This document shows, in pieces, positions 24,893-32,143 of a stretch of 32,143 nucleotides of DNA (position 1 is its first letter; each line of letters starts with the position of its first letter). The notes below the pieces were generated by a model. That model was not told where the DNA came from and did no database searches. It saw nothing but the letters and a program-made list of their open reading frames with translations. The position numbers and the translations under genes were made by a program. This stretch comes from Desulfosarcina sp. Its GTDB lineage: Bacteria; Desulfobacterota; Desulfobacteria; Desulfobacterales; JAFDCJ01. The stretch spans positions 1 through 32,143 of the forward strand of contig JARFPZ010000613.1 of the NCBI GenBank assembly GCA_029288035.1. The letters run 5' to 3'.

Positions 24893-25924
24893 GTGTTTGC
24901 ATACGTCCTTCGCCGGGTCATTATGATTCCCGTGACGCTTCTGGGTGTCACCTTGCTCGTTTTTGCCATGATGCAGCTGCTCGACCCCTATCAGCTGCTA
25001 AGTGCCTATGTGAGCAGTCCGGCGGAGCTCAAGGGGCAGAATATCGAGCGTCTGATCACCAAGTACGGTTTGGACCAGCCCCTGCCGGTAAAATACGCCC
25101 GCTGGCTGAGTCAAGTTGTAAAAGGCGATCTGGGTTGGTCCGAGTCAGCCAGTATGCCGGTTGGAAAGGCGATTCGAACCAAATTTCCGCTAACGCTTGA
25201 ACTGGCTCTCTATGCGTTTTTTCCGATTATCCTGGGCGGTATCTGGCTGGGCAAGCTGACGGCGGTACGCCACAACTCGGCCTTCGACCATTCGACCCGA
25301 ATGGTCGTCATTGTGGGTTGGTCTTTTCCCGACTTTGTATTCGGGCTTTTGGTTATTCTCATTTTCTACAGTTGGTTGGGCTGGTTTCCACCAGGAGTGT
25401 TGAGCAACTGGGCCAGCCAGGTGGTGGAATCGGCCGATTATGCTCGCTATACCGGTTTGCTCACTTTAGATGCGCTGCTCAACGGTCGCCTGGACATCTT
25501 CTGGGATGCCCTGCGACATCTCTTGGGACCGGTAACCACCATGACCTACCTCTGGTCAGCCTTTCTGATCCGCATCACCCGCTCCGGCATGCTGGATGTG
25601 CTGCACAAAGACTACATCCGCACGGCTCGGGCAAAGGGCCTGCCTGAAAAAATGGTGATTCATAAGCACGCTTCCAAGAATGCCATGATCGCAGTTCTGA
25701 CCGTGGCCGGGCGGCTGGTCATCTATCTGCTTACCGGCACGGTAATCATTGAGACGATTTTCAATCGGCCGGGAATGGGAAAATTTGTGGCCTTTGCAGC
25801 CCAACAACTGGACTATTCCGGCATTTTAGGCGGCACGCTGTTTTTTTCCCTGATACTCGTGGTGGGTAACTTGATTGTGGACGTGCTGTACGCGGTCTAC
25901 GACCCGCGCATACAACTCGGTTGA
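24893..25924 (+). CDS. Peptide ABC transporter permease, DppB/OppB type
   Basis: 343 residues from GTG 24893. The N-terminal MFAYVLRRVIMIPVTLLGVTLLVFAMMQL is the standard first transmembrane helix of DppB-type permeases. The periplasmic segment YGLDQPLPVKYARWLSQVVKGDLGWS follows, then five further hydrophobic helices. The cytoplasmic EAA loop that contacts the ATPases is DYIRTARAKGLPEKMVIHKHASKNA, and LLTGTVIIETIFNRPGMGKF closes the family signature. With the next gene it makes the heterodimeric inner-membrane channel. GGAAA precedes the start. The stop is 13 bases before the next gene. Confidence 0.93.
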   Translation: MFAYVLRRVIMIPVTLLGVTLLVFAMMQLLDPYQLLSAYVSSPAELKGQNIERLITKYGLDQPLPVKYARWLSQVVKGDLGWSESASMPVGKAIRTKFPLTLELALYAFFPIILGGIWLGKLTAVRHNSAFDHSTRMVVIVGWSFPDFVFGLLVILIFYSWLGWFPPGVLSNWASQVVESADYARYTGLLTLDALLNGRLDIFWDALRHLLGPVTTMTYLWSAFLIRITRSGMLDVLHKDYIRTARAKGLPEKMVIHKHASKNAMIAVLTVAGRLVIYLLTGTVIIETIFNRPGMGKFVAFAAQQLDYSGILGGTLFFSLILVVGNLIVDVLYAVYDPRIQLG

Positions 25925-25937
25925 GGACCGTTTCGGC

Positions 25938-26819
25938 ATGCAGCTTTTTAAAAACCTGGACAAAGATACCCGGCGCAAGGCCAAGAAACTCCTCACAAAC
26001 CCCACCGCCGTCCTGGGATTCGCCCTGCTGGCGGTCTACATTATAGTGGCGGTCCTGGCCCCGGTGATGGCCCCTCCGGCCGATCCGGAAAATCCATATA
26101 TTATTCCCCGGCTCGGGTTTTTGACGGAACCACAACCGCCCTCAGCGGAAACCGTATTCGGCACTACCGAAGGACAGTACGATATTTTTTACGCAGTTGT
26201 GTGGGGCACCCGCACGGCCTTTAAGATCGGATTCTTGGTTGTGTTTTGCACCACGCTCATTGGTGTGGCCGTGGGTGCGGCAGCCGGCTATTATCGGGGC
26301 GCGACGGATGAAATTTTGATGCGTATCACCGACGTGTTCATGTCCATCCCCTTTCTGATTGCCGTGATTGTGCTCACCACCTTGCTGGGCAAGGGGTTGG
26401 ATAAGGTGATTGTTGCCCTGATCGCCTTTGACTGGATGGACACGGCCCGGCTGCTGCGGGGTAATGTGCTCCAGGCCAGGGAGGAAGAGTATGTTCAGGC
26501 CGCGCGATCCCTGGGCTTGAACGATTTGCGCATCATTGTCGTGCATATCCTGCCCAACACCACCTTCCCCGTCATCATTCAGGCCACCATGCGTATCGGT
26601 ACTCTGGTGGTGGTGGCTTCGGGATTGAGCTTTTTGGGGCTGGGAGCGCCTCAGGACTATGCCGACTGGGGCCAGATCATCAGCTATTCGCGCAACTGGC
26701 AGGGACTGGAATTCTGGTACACTATATTTTTTCCGGCTTTAGGGATGGTTCTTTTCGTCCTGGCATGGAATCTCATCGGCGATGCCCTGCGGGATGTTTT
26801 CGATCCGCGGCTCGGGTAG
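25938..26819 (+). CDS. Peptide ABC transporter permease, DppC/OppC type
   Basis: 293 residues from ATG 25938 (MQLFKNLDKDTRRKAKKLL), with TGAGGA about 11 bases upstream. The track's start at 25875 overlaps the previous gene and is not used. It has an N-terminal helix (AVLGFALLAVYIIVAVLAPVMAP) and a periplasmic loop ending in HXXGTD-like FGTTEGQYDIFYAVVWGTR. The transmembrane core follows, with the EAA loop EEEYVQAARSLGLNDLRIIVVHILPN. The end, LGAPQDYADWGQIISYSRNWQ...DALRDVFDPRLG, is standard for DppC. It partners the preceding permease. The gap to the next gene is 16 bases. Confidence 0.93.
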   Translation: MQLFKNLDKDTRRKAKKLLTNPTAVLGFALLAVYIIVAVLAPVMAPPADPENPYIIPRLGFLTEPQPPSAETVFGTTEGQYDIFYAVVWGTRTAFKIGFLVVFCTTLIGVAVGAAAGYYRGATDEILMRITDVFMSIPFLIAVIVLTTLLGKGLDKVIVALIAFDWMDTARLLRGNVLQAREEEYVQAARSLGLNDLRIIVVHILPNTTFPVIIQATMRIGTLVVVASGLSFLGLGAPQDYADWGQIISYSRNWQGLEFWYTIFFPALGMVLFVLAWNLIGDALRDVFDPRLG

Positions 26820-26835
26820 AACAGGCGATAGGCAC

Positions 26836-27858
26836 ATGGAGAACGAGGTTTTGCTGCAGGTCACCGATCTGCATACCCATTTTTTCACGGACGACGGCGT
26901 GGTGAAGGCCGTGGATGGCGTAAGCTTTTTGGTGCGCAAAGGCAGAACCTTGGGAATTGTGGGTGAGTCGGGCTGCGGTAAATCCATTACGGCGTTGTCC
27001 ATTCTCAGGCTACTGGATCATCCGGGCAGAGTGGTGGCAGGAGAGATCCGGTTCAAGGGTAAAAACCTTTTATCCCTGACGGAAAACGAGATGCGGGCCA
27101 TTCGGGGGTGTACGATTTCCATCATCTTTCAAGATCCCATGACGGCGCTCAACCCGGTGCTCACCATCGGTGACCAGTTGAGCGAAGTGCTGCTGGTACA
27201 CCAGGGCATGACCCCTCATGAGGCCAGAATCGCCGTGATTGACATGCTCTCTCGGGTCGGCGTGACCGAACCGCAAAAGCGATTTGAGCAATACGTCCAT
27301 GTCCTTTCCGGCGGCATTCAGCAGCGCGCCATGATCGCCATGGCCTTGCTGTGCAAACCGGATTTGCTTTTGGCCGATGAGCCCACGACAGCACTGGACG
27401 TCACCATCCAGGCCCAGATTCTGGAACTGATGCGAGATATCCAACACGATCTGGAGACATCCATCGTGTTCATCACCCATGATCTGGGTGTCATCGCCGA
27501 GCTGGCACACGACATCGTCGTCATGTACGCCGGGAAAATTGTGGAATCAGCCCCGGTACGCAAACTGTTCAACGATCCGCGCCATCCTTACACCCAGGGC
27601 CTGTTAAAATGTCTGCCCCGGCTGGACGCCGATGAGACAGAGCTATTCACCATCCGCGGGATCGTTCCCGGACCCTTTGACGTAGTGGCTGGCTGCGCCT
27701 ACCATACGCGTTGCCGATACGTCAAATCCATCTGCCGGGACCGGTCGCCGACATTGGAGGAAGTGGCACCCGGCCATCAGGCGGCTTGCTGGCGAAGCCG
27801 GGACGAGTACAATACTGCTGAGCCAATCTCATCTGAGCCTTCCACAAGGGAGGATTGA
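26836..27858 (+). CDS. Peptide ABC transporter ATPase, DppD/OppD type
   Basis: 340 residues from ATG 26836 ([16 protein letters not shown]). The track's ATG at 26782 lies inside the previous gene. Walker A is GESGCGKS, the Q-loop region [15 protein letters not shown], the ABC signature LSGGIQQR and Walker [13 protein letters not shown], with the H-loop in FITHDLGV. The C-terminal oligopeptide-transporter extension carries [14 protein letters not shown], a cysteine group that in DppD homologues binds an iron-sulfur cluster or metal. The signature has Ile in place of the common Met (LSGGMRQR in many members), a minor change. It powers transport together with the next gene. The two genes are separated by only two bases. 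Confidence 0.93.
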   Translation: MENEVLLQVTDLHTHFFTDDGVVKAVDGVSFLVRKGRTLGIVGESGCGKSITALSILRLLDHPGRVVAGEIRFKGKNLLSLTENEMRAIRGCTISIIFQDPMTALNPVLTIGDQLSEVLLVHQGMTPHEARIAVIDMLSRVGVTEPQKRFEQYVHVLSGGIQQRAMIAMALLCKPDLLLADEPTTALDVTIQAQILELMRDIQHDLETSIVFITHDLGVIAELAHDIVVMYAGKIVESAPVRKLFNDPRHPYTQGLLKCLPRLDADETELFTIRGIVPGPFDVVAGCAYHTRCRYVKSICRDRSPTLEEVAPGHQAACWRSRDEYNTAEPISSEPSTRED

Positions 27859-27860
27859 AC

Positions 27861-28856
27861 ATGGCCGAACCACTGGTCATTGTCAAGCATCTCAAGAAAT
27901 ATTATCCGGTCAAAGCCGGTATTTTGCAGCGCACAGCAAACTGGGTACGGGCTGTTGACGATATCTCTTTTAATATTCGGCAGGGCGAAACCCTCGGTTT
28001 GGTAGGTGAATCCGGGTGCGGTAAAACTACGGCCGGCAAGGCCATGATCAATCTAGTAAGACCCACCGCCGGGGAAGTGTTGTTCAACATCTCGGATAAC
28101 TGTGAGCGCAGCGAGTACATGGACATTGCAGGGCTGTCCAAGCGCGGACGCCGACGGGCCAGAAAAATGGTGCAGATTATCTTCCAAAATCCATACAGCT
28201 CCCTCAATCCGCGTATGACCGTTTTTCGAATGATGCGGGAAGTGATCGCCTACTACAAACTCGCCCCTGCCGACCAACCGGTGGCCGACCTCATCAACAA
28301 GCTCATGGCTACTGTAGGCCTGCAGCCCAGTGATGCCCATAAATACCCGCACGAGTTCAGCGGCGGACAGCGCCAGCGAATCGGCATCGCGCGTGCTTTG
28401 CTCATCAATCCCAAGCTTATTGTGTGCGATGAACCGGTCTCGGCCTTGGATGTTTCCATTCAGGCCCAGATTATCAACCTGCTGGCCGGTCTAAAAAGAG
28501 ACCTGGGACTCACCTACCTGTTCATCGCCCATGACCTGGCCGTGGTCAAGCACATCAGCGACCGCATCGCCATCATGTATCTGGGCAAGATCATGGAAAT
28601 CGCGCCGCGGAAGGAATTTTATACCAATCCCCTGCATCCATACACCGAAGCACTGATGTCGGCAGTGCCGTCCCCGGATCCGGACCGAAAAAAAGAACGC
28701 ATTTTGTTAACAGGCGAGGTGCCGAGCCCTATGAACATTCCTTCGGGCTGCCGTTTCCACACCCGATGCCCCTTGGCTGAGGCCATCTGCCAGCAGACAG
28801 AACCGGAGCTTACTTCCCGCGGCGGTGATCACAAGGTTGCTTGTCATTTTCGTTGA
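27861..28856 (+). CDS. Peptide ABC transporter ATPase, DppF/OppF type
   Basis: 331 residues from ATG 27861, with GGGAGG 7 bases upstream; the track's TTG 27855 is two codons earlier and less likely. Walker A is [10 protein letters not shown]-loop [16 protein letters not shown], signature [15 protein letters not shown], Walker [13 protein letters not shown] and H-loop IAHDLAVV. The C-terminal extension has [15 protein letters not shown], the cysteine segment typical of this subfamily. It completes the heterodimeric ATPase. In the middle, [24 protein letters not shown] is a slightly longer insertion than in E. coli DppF. It is the last gene of the operon. No clear terminator follows; a 284-base gap precedes the peptidase. 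Confidence 0.93.
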   Translation: MAEPLVIVKHLKKYYPVKAGILQRTANWVRAVDDISFNIRQGETLGLVGESGCGKTTAGKAMINLVRPTAGEVLFNISDNCERSEYMDIAGLSKRGRRRARKMVQIIFQNPYSSLNPRMTVFRMMREVIAYYKLAPADQPVADLINKLMATVGLQPSDAHKYPHEFSGGQRQRIGIARALLINPKLIVCDEPVSALDVSIQAQIINLLAGLKRDLGLTYLFIAHDLAVVKHISDRIAIMYLGKIMEIAPRKEFYTNPLHPYTEALMSAVPSPDPDRKKERILLTGEVPSPMNIPSGCRFHTRCPLAEAICQQTEPELTSRGGDHKVACHFR

Positions 28857-28935
28857 GGTTTGCTTGTATGGATGCGGGCCAGTGCATTTTTGATGCATAT
28901 GGTGATATCGATTGACACCCTATGAGGGCCAAAAA

Positions 28936-28965
28936 AACATCGAACATAGAACGTCCAACATCGAA
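28936..28965 (+). repeat. Short direct repeat AACATCGAA
   Basis: AACATCGAA occurs at 28936-28944 and 28957-28965, 21 bases apart, with GAACGT-like sequence between. Strings of this kind are common intergenic repeats in some deltaproteobacterial genomes (from memory, unverified). It lies in the gap after the ABC operon. Confidence 0.35.
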
Positions 28966-29141
28966 TTTTAAATGGAAAAGATCAATAATCAGATTTTAAA
29001 CCAACTCCGTAACGATACATGTCTATATCTTGTATCAACACGGTTATTGACACTTAGAGGTCGTTTTGCCATACTTCCAATTGGTTTTTAATTCAATTGG
29101 GCTTAATTGCGAATTCCATTCAATGCAAAGGATATCCTACC

Positions 29142-30275
29142 ATGGAAGATATTACCCGACACCTTTCACAGACCATCGGTCCACGGCCGGCCGGTAGCGA
29201 GAACGAGCACCGTGCATCTCAATATATCGCCCAAACCATGACTTCCCTTGGTTTGGCGGTTGAAACTCAGCCTTTTTACTTTCTGGGTTGGGAACCCACC
29301 CGGCCCGCCACCGTACAACTTCTCGCCCCGGAGAGTCGTGAAATTCCAGCCGGCAGCTTTTTGTTCAGCGGTAGTGCCCCGGAAGGCGGTATCGAAGGGC
29401 AAGTCGCACATGTGGGCACGATGTATCTGTGCCGCGATTTTTTCGAATGGCCCAAATACGCAGTCAAAGACGCAGACGGATCGGATCTGGGTTATCTGGT
29501 GGCCAATGCCGGCGGCCCGGCAATAACTTTTGTGCTCTATGAATTGGGCCGGTTTTTCGGACGCATGCCTTACGTGGTGGTGGATCTTCCCACCCACGAA
29601 TTTTTTCAGAAGCAGATCGCTGCCGGACGAGAGGTTCGGGTACAGATGGACACAGCTGGAATTGTCAAAGATAATCTCCTGAGTCACAATGTCCTGGGCG
29701 TATTGCCCGGAACCTGTTTACCGAACGAGGAAATTGTGGTTTGCGCCCACTATGACAGCACGCTCACCTCTCCCGGGGCCTGTGACAATGCCAGTGGTGT
29801 GGACGCCATGCTCAGGATCGCCAAAACCCTAGCCCAAGGTCCCAAACCGGCCAAAACCATCCGCTTCATCGCTTTCGGGGCCGAGGAATATCTCATGTTC
29901 GGCTCGAAATTTTATGTCGCCACCCTCAAGGAAAAAGGGATTCTGGATCGGGTAAAAAATGTCGTCAACCTTGATATGGTAGGCTTTGGCGACCATCTCG
30001 CCGTCACCGTAACGCCGGAAAGCTACAAGCGACGTCTTCAGTCGGTTTTTGCAGGTCTAACTGATGCTGTCCGTGTCGAGTACAACAGCGCCGTTTTGCC
30101 CGTCAGCGATCACTTTCCTTTTTACGAAGAAGGCATACCGGTGGCCATGTTTTTAGGTTGGCCCTATGACGACTACCACCAATCCACGGATTCCTACGAT
30201 AAAGTCGATCCAGAAATGATCAGACGAACTGCCGAGGCCGCTACCGAGGTGGTTCGACAGATGGCGGGTGGGTGA
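29142..30275 (+). CDS. M28 family zinc metallopeptidase
   Basis: 377 residues from ATG 29142 (MEDITRHLSQTIGPRPAGSENEHRA), with AAGGA about 10 bases upstream; the track's earlier ATG lacks one. The fold is that of M28 aminopeptidases. The zinc ligands are visible: His in VVCAHYDST, bridging Asp in GACDNASGVD, the catalytic and ligand Glu pair in FGAEEY, Asp in VNLDMVGFG and His in DDYHQSTDSYDKVD. M28 enzymes release N-terminal residues or hydrolyse dipeptides. No signal peptide is visible, so it is probably cytoplasmic, consistent with digesting peptides imported by the adjacent transporter. It shares the GC-rich composition of the operon but is separated by a 284-base gap that may hold its own promoter. 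Confidence 0.9.
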   Translation: MEDITRHLSQTIGPRPAGSENEHRASQYIAQTMTSLGLAVETQPFYFLGWEPTRPATVQLLAPESREIPAGSFLFSGSAPEGGIEGQVAHVGTMYLCRDFFEWPKYAVKDADGSDLGYLVANAGGPAITFVLYELGRFFGRMPYVVVDLPTHEFFQKQIAAGREVRVQMDTAGIVKDNLLSHNVLGVLPGTCLPNEEIVVCAHYDSTLTSPGACDNASGVDAMLRIAKTLAQGPKPAKTIRFIAFGAEEYLMFGSKFYVATLKEKGILDRVKNVVNLDMVGFGDHLAVTVTPESYKRRLQSVFAGLTDAVRVEYNSAVLPVSDHFPFYEEGIPVAMFLGWPYDDYHQSTDSYDKVDPEMIRRTAEAATEVVRQMAGG

Positions 30276-31129
30276 TACTTTAGCCCTTACTGCTTCAATA
30301 CGATTATTGATATTCAGAATCACAACATATTGTACACGGCTTATTTCGGTTCAATTGATGCTTCAGTATGCTGGGCGGCAGCTGCTTTCAAAAAACGACT
30401 ACTTATCACAGTATTGACAACCTTTTTCGAAATGGGCAGTGTATACATTACGTTGTGATTGGAGATATGCGATGTCCAATCTGAAGAGAAAACAGATTTG
30501 TCTTGATTAAGATGGCGATCGGGCGCTTAAGATGCTTGCAATTGAGACCAAAATTTTGCAATCCGAGCATATTCGCAGGACAGTTTAAAGTATATCGCGA
30601 AACCAAAGATTGCGATTGCCGAAAAGAAACCGATTCTGGAAATTATTGGAACTTGTGACGATGCGCAAGGCTCCAGCGACGCCTCTATTCACCATGATCG
30701 TTATCTATATGGAAAAAAATGAATTAAGGTTATGGACTAAATGCTATAAACATTCCGGTCATGGAGATATAGTTTTTTTTGGGGGGATATCGTGCGTGTA
30801 TGAATTATAGAAATTTTGCAGATACTTATAAGCTGTCTTTATCGCATCGTATCTCTGATGTATGAGAATTTACTTAAATTTATTGCTTGTCGGGATTAAG
30901 CTATGCTTAGCGGAGACCAATTGATGGCTGGGTTGTACAATAACGATCAAAGAGTTATATATTGGCACTACACAAGACCAATAAACATCCCAGTAAATAT
31001 AGGGGCACCAGACCCGGTTTAAATTTTTCCGGCAAATATTGTTTTTGAATGTTTCTCATGGGAATATGCATTATATTAATCCAATTCTGGTAAATAGCAA
31101 TAAATTAGAATCATAAGGAGGTCGATCTA
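30276..31129. other. Degraded intergenic region with pseudogene remnant
   Basis: This 850-base AT-rich gap between the peptidase and the GAF protein has no intact gene. It holds the antitoxin pseudogene (30472-30722) with the small palindrome TGTATACA at about 30441-30448. After 30722 the sequence has many stops and no recognisable toxin. A good AAGGAGG precedes the GAF gene. Confidence 0.5.
30472..30722 (+). pseudogene. Decayed ribbon-helix-helix antitoxin
   Basis: A good GGAG lies 7 bases before ATG 30472. The frame reads MSNLKRKQICLD, then TAA at 30508-30510. It continues DGDRALKMLAIETKILQSEHIRR and then loses one base near 30583. In the shifted frame it ends ILEIIGTCDDAQGSSDASIH and HDRYLYGKK with a TGA stop. 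The two frames together make an ~83-residue ribbon-helix-helix protein of the kind that neutralises a PIN-type toxin, with a long acidic C-terminal tail. Total length (251 bases) fits one net deletion. It has a nonsense codon and a frameshift, so it is not functional. No toxin was found downstream. The track ORF 30610-30810 is only part of this decayed reading. Confidence 0.7.
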
Positions 31130-32143
31130 ATGGCCGCGAAACAAAATACAACATTTCTTGATTTGTTTATCGAGGTAACCAAAACAATTACTTCGAGCCT
31201 TCACCTCCACGAAGTGTTTGATCTCATCACGCAGAAGATCCCTGAAATTCTCAATGTCGATGCGGCAACCATAAGATTGTTAGATGCTTCGGGTAAAAAA
31301 CTGGTATTGAAAGCGGCTCACGGTCTGAGTCAGACATACCTGAACCGCGGGACAATCGATACCGAAGAATCTGTTTTCAAAGCGCTTGAAGGCGAACCGA
31401 TAGTCATTGGAGATGCCACGCAAGATCCCCGGATCAAATATCCAGAAGCTACAAAACAGGAAGGCATCAAAAGTATTTTAGTGGTTCCAATTCCAATCCG
31501 AGGTAAAATATATGGCATTTTAAGATTGCTCACAAAATACTCGCGATCTTATAACCAGGATGAAATTGATTTCGTTACTGCCTTAGGTGAGCAATGCGGT
31601 ATAGCCATTGAAAATGCGCGTATTTTCGATGAACTGCAGACACAGTTAAATTACTTTGAAGTCATTCATGAGATTAGCAAAGAGATTAATGCTACATACG
31701 AACTCGATAAGATTCTCGATCTTATCGTTACCCGCTTGCCAGCGGTTATGAACCTAAAAGCGGCAACCATCAGACTGCTTGAAGCTCGCGATGGCAAACT
31801 GAAGCTGAAAGCAGCATACGGATTGAGCCAAAGGTATCTGGAAAGGGGGCCGTTGGACGAAGAGATGTCTATTCACTACCTCAGGCAGGGAGAGCCATTT
31901 TTTATTCCTGATGCCAAGAAAGACATCCATACCATATATCATAAAGAAGCTGAATCAGAAGGCATTAGTAGCATACTGGCCGTACCCATAACCTTCCAAG
32001 ATGAAGTTATCGGAATTTTGCGGCTGCTCACGGCTGAAATCCGCTATTTTACAGACGCTGACTTCAACTTTGCCATGGCAGTAGCTGGACAGGGTGGTGT
32101 TGCCATCCAAAGAGCCATTGACTATAATCGGCTAGAAAAGTCT
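31130..32143 (+). CDS. Multi-GAF-domain signalling protein (partial)
   Basis: The frame is open from ATG 31130 to the right edge, 338 codons, so it is missing from the track. AAGGAGG lies upstream. There are two GAF domains in tandem: residues ~20-165 (ITSSLHLHEVFDLITQKIPEILNVDAATIRLLD, then ILVVPIPIRGKIYGILRLL) and ~185-330 (YELDKILDLIVTRLPAVMNLKAATIRLLE, then ILAVPITFQDEVIGILRLL). The two copies are similar, which suggests a recent duplication. GAF domains bind small ligands such as cyclic nucleotides. The output domain (histidine kinase, cyclase/diguanylate cyclase or sigma-54 activator) lies beyond the edge. No transmembrane segment is seen, so the sensor is probably cytoplasmic. Confidence 0.85.
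   Translation, partial: MAAKQNTTFLDLFIEVTKTITSSLHLHEVFDLITQKIPEILNVDAATIRLLDASGKKLVLKAAHGLSQTYLNRGTIDTEESVFKALEGEPIVIGDATQDPRIKYPEATKQEGIKSILVVPIPIRGKIYGILRLLTKYSRSYNQDEIDFVTALGEQCGIAIENARIFDELQTQLNYFEVIHEISKEINATYELDKILDLIVTRLPAVMNLKAATIRLLEARDGKLKLKAAYGLSQRYLERGPLDEEMSIHYLRQGEPFFIPDAKKDIHTIYHKEAESEGISSILAVPITFQDEVIGILRLLTAEIRYFTDADFNFAMAVAGQGGVAIQRAIDYNRLEKS

Noticed and set aside
30610-30810. 66-codon plus-strand ORF
   Set aside because: It is the wrong-frame reading of the decayed antitoxin's second half and of the stretch beyond it.

Overview
The window looks like chromosomal DNA of a Desulfobacterota (deltaproteobacterial) bacterium. This is inferred from the gene mix: a pfa-type polyketide/PUFA synthase, an RpoH-type sigma factor, TPR and LolB-like lipoproteins, LptA of a Gram-negative envelope, a PilZ protein, a sigma-54 activator and small Desulfobacterota-type conserved proteins. 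No rRNA, CRISPR array, intact insertion sequence or phage module was seen.

Layout. (1) 1-4675: part of a pfa-like iterative synthase locus on the minus strand. It holds the start of a KS-AT megasynthase that runs off the left edge and a PfaD-type enoyl reductase. A small plus-strand MerR-like regulator sits between them, with a perfect 10-4-10 dyad in the divergent promoter region. (2) 4933-8499, minus strand: a XerD-type recombinase, and a tightly coupled pair consisting of an SPFH protein with three zinc ribbons and a double zinc-ribbon protein that seems to start at an ATT codon. (3) 8948-10185: a PilZ protein (plus), a small membrane protein (minus) and tRNA-Arg(TCT) (minus). (4) 10331-15607, plus strand: rpoH, a TPR lipoprotein, a terminator, a LolB-like lipoprotein, cinA with an eroded N-terminal domain, and a small membrane ORF. 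(5) 15844-18099: lptA, a cold-shock protein, khpA and a small basic protein. (6) 18550-21817, minus strand: a sigma-54 activator lacking a sensory domain, a yvcK gene broken by one in-frame TAA, a cysteine-containing conserved protein and tRNA-Arg(CCT). (7) 22354-30275, plus strand: a ribbon-helix-helix protein, then a visibly GC-richer block with a complete Dpp/Opp-type peptide ABC transporter and an M28 metallopeptidase. (8) 30276-32143: a decayed antitoxin gene and the start of a multi-GAF protein that runs off the right edge.

How the genes work together. The transporter block is a self-contained peptide uptake set (binding protein, two permeases, two ATPases) beside a peptidase that could process imported or periplasmic peptides. 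The pfa genes would make a long-chain polyketide or polyunsaturated acyl product under local control. rpoH, lptA, the LolB-like protein and the TPR lipoprotein are housekeeping envelope and stress functions. The features most worth a second look are the nonsense-split yvcK, the probable ATT start in the SPFH/zinc-ribbon pair, the dyad in the pfa locus, the degenerate CinA nucleotide-binding domain, the alternative hairpins inside the ABC operon and the decayed antitoxin.
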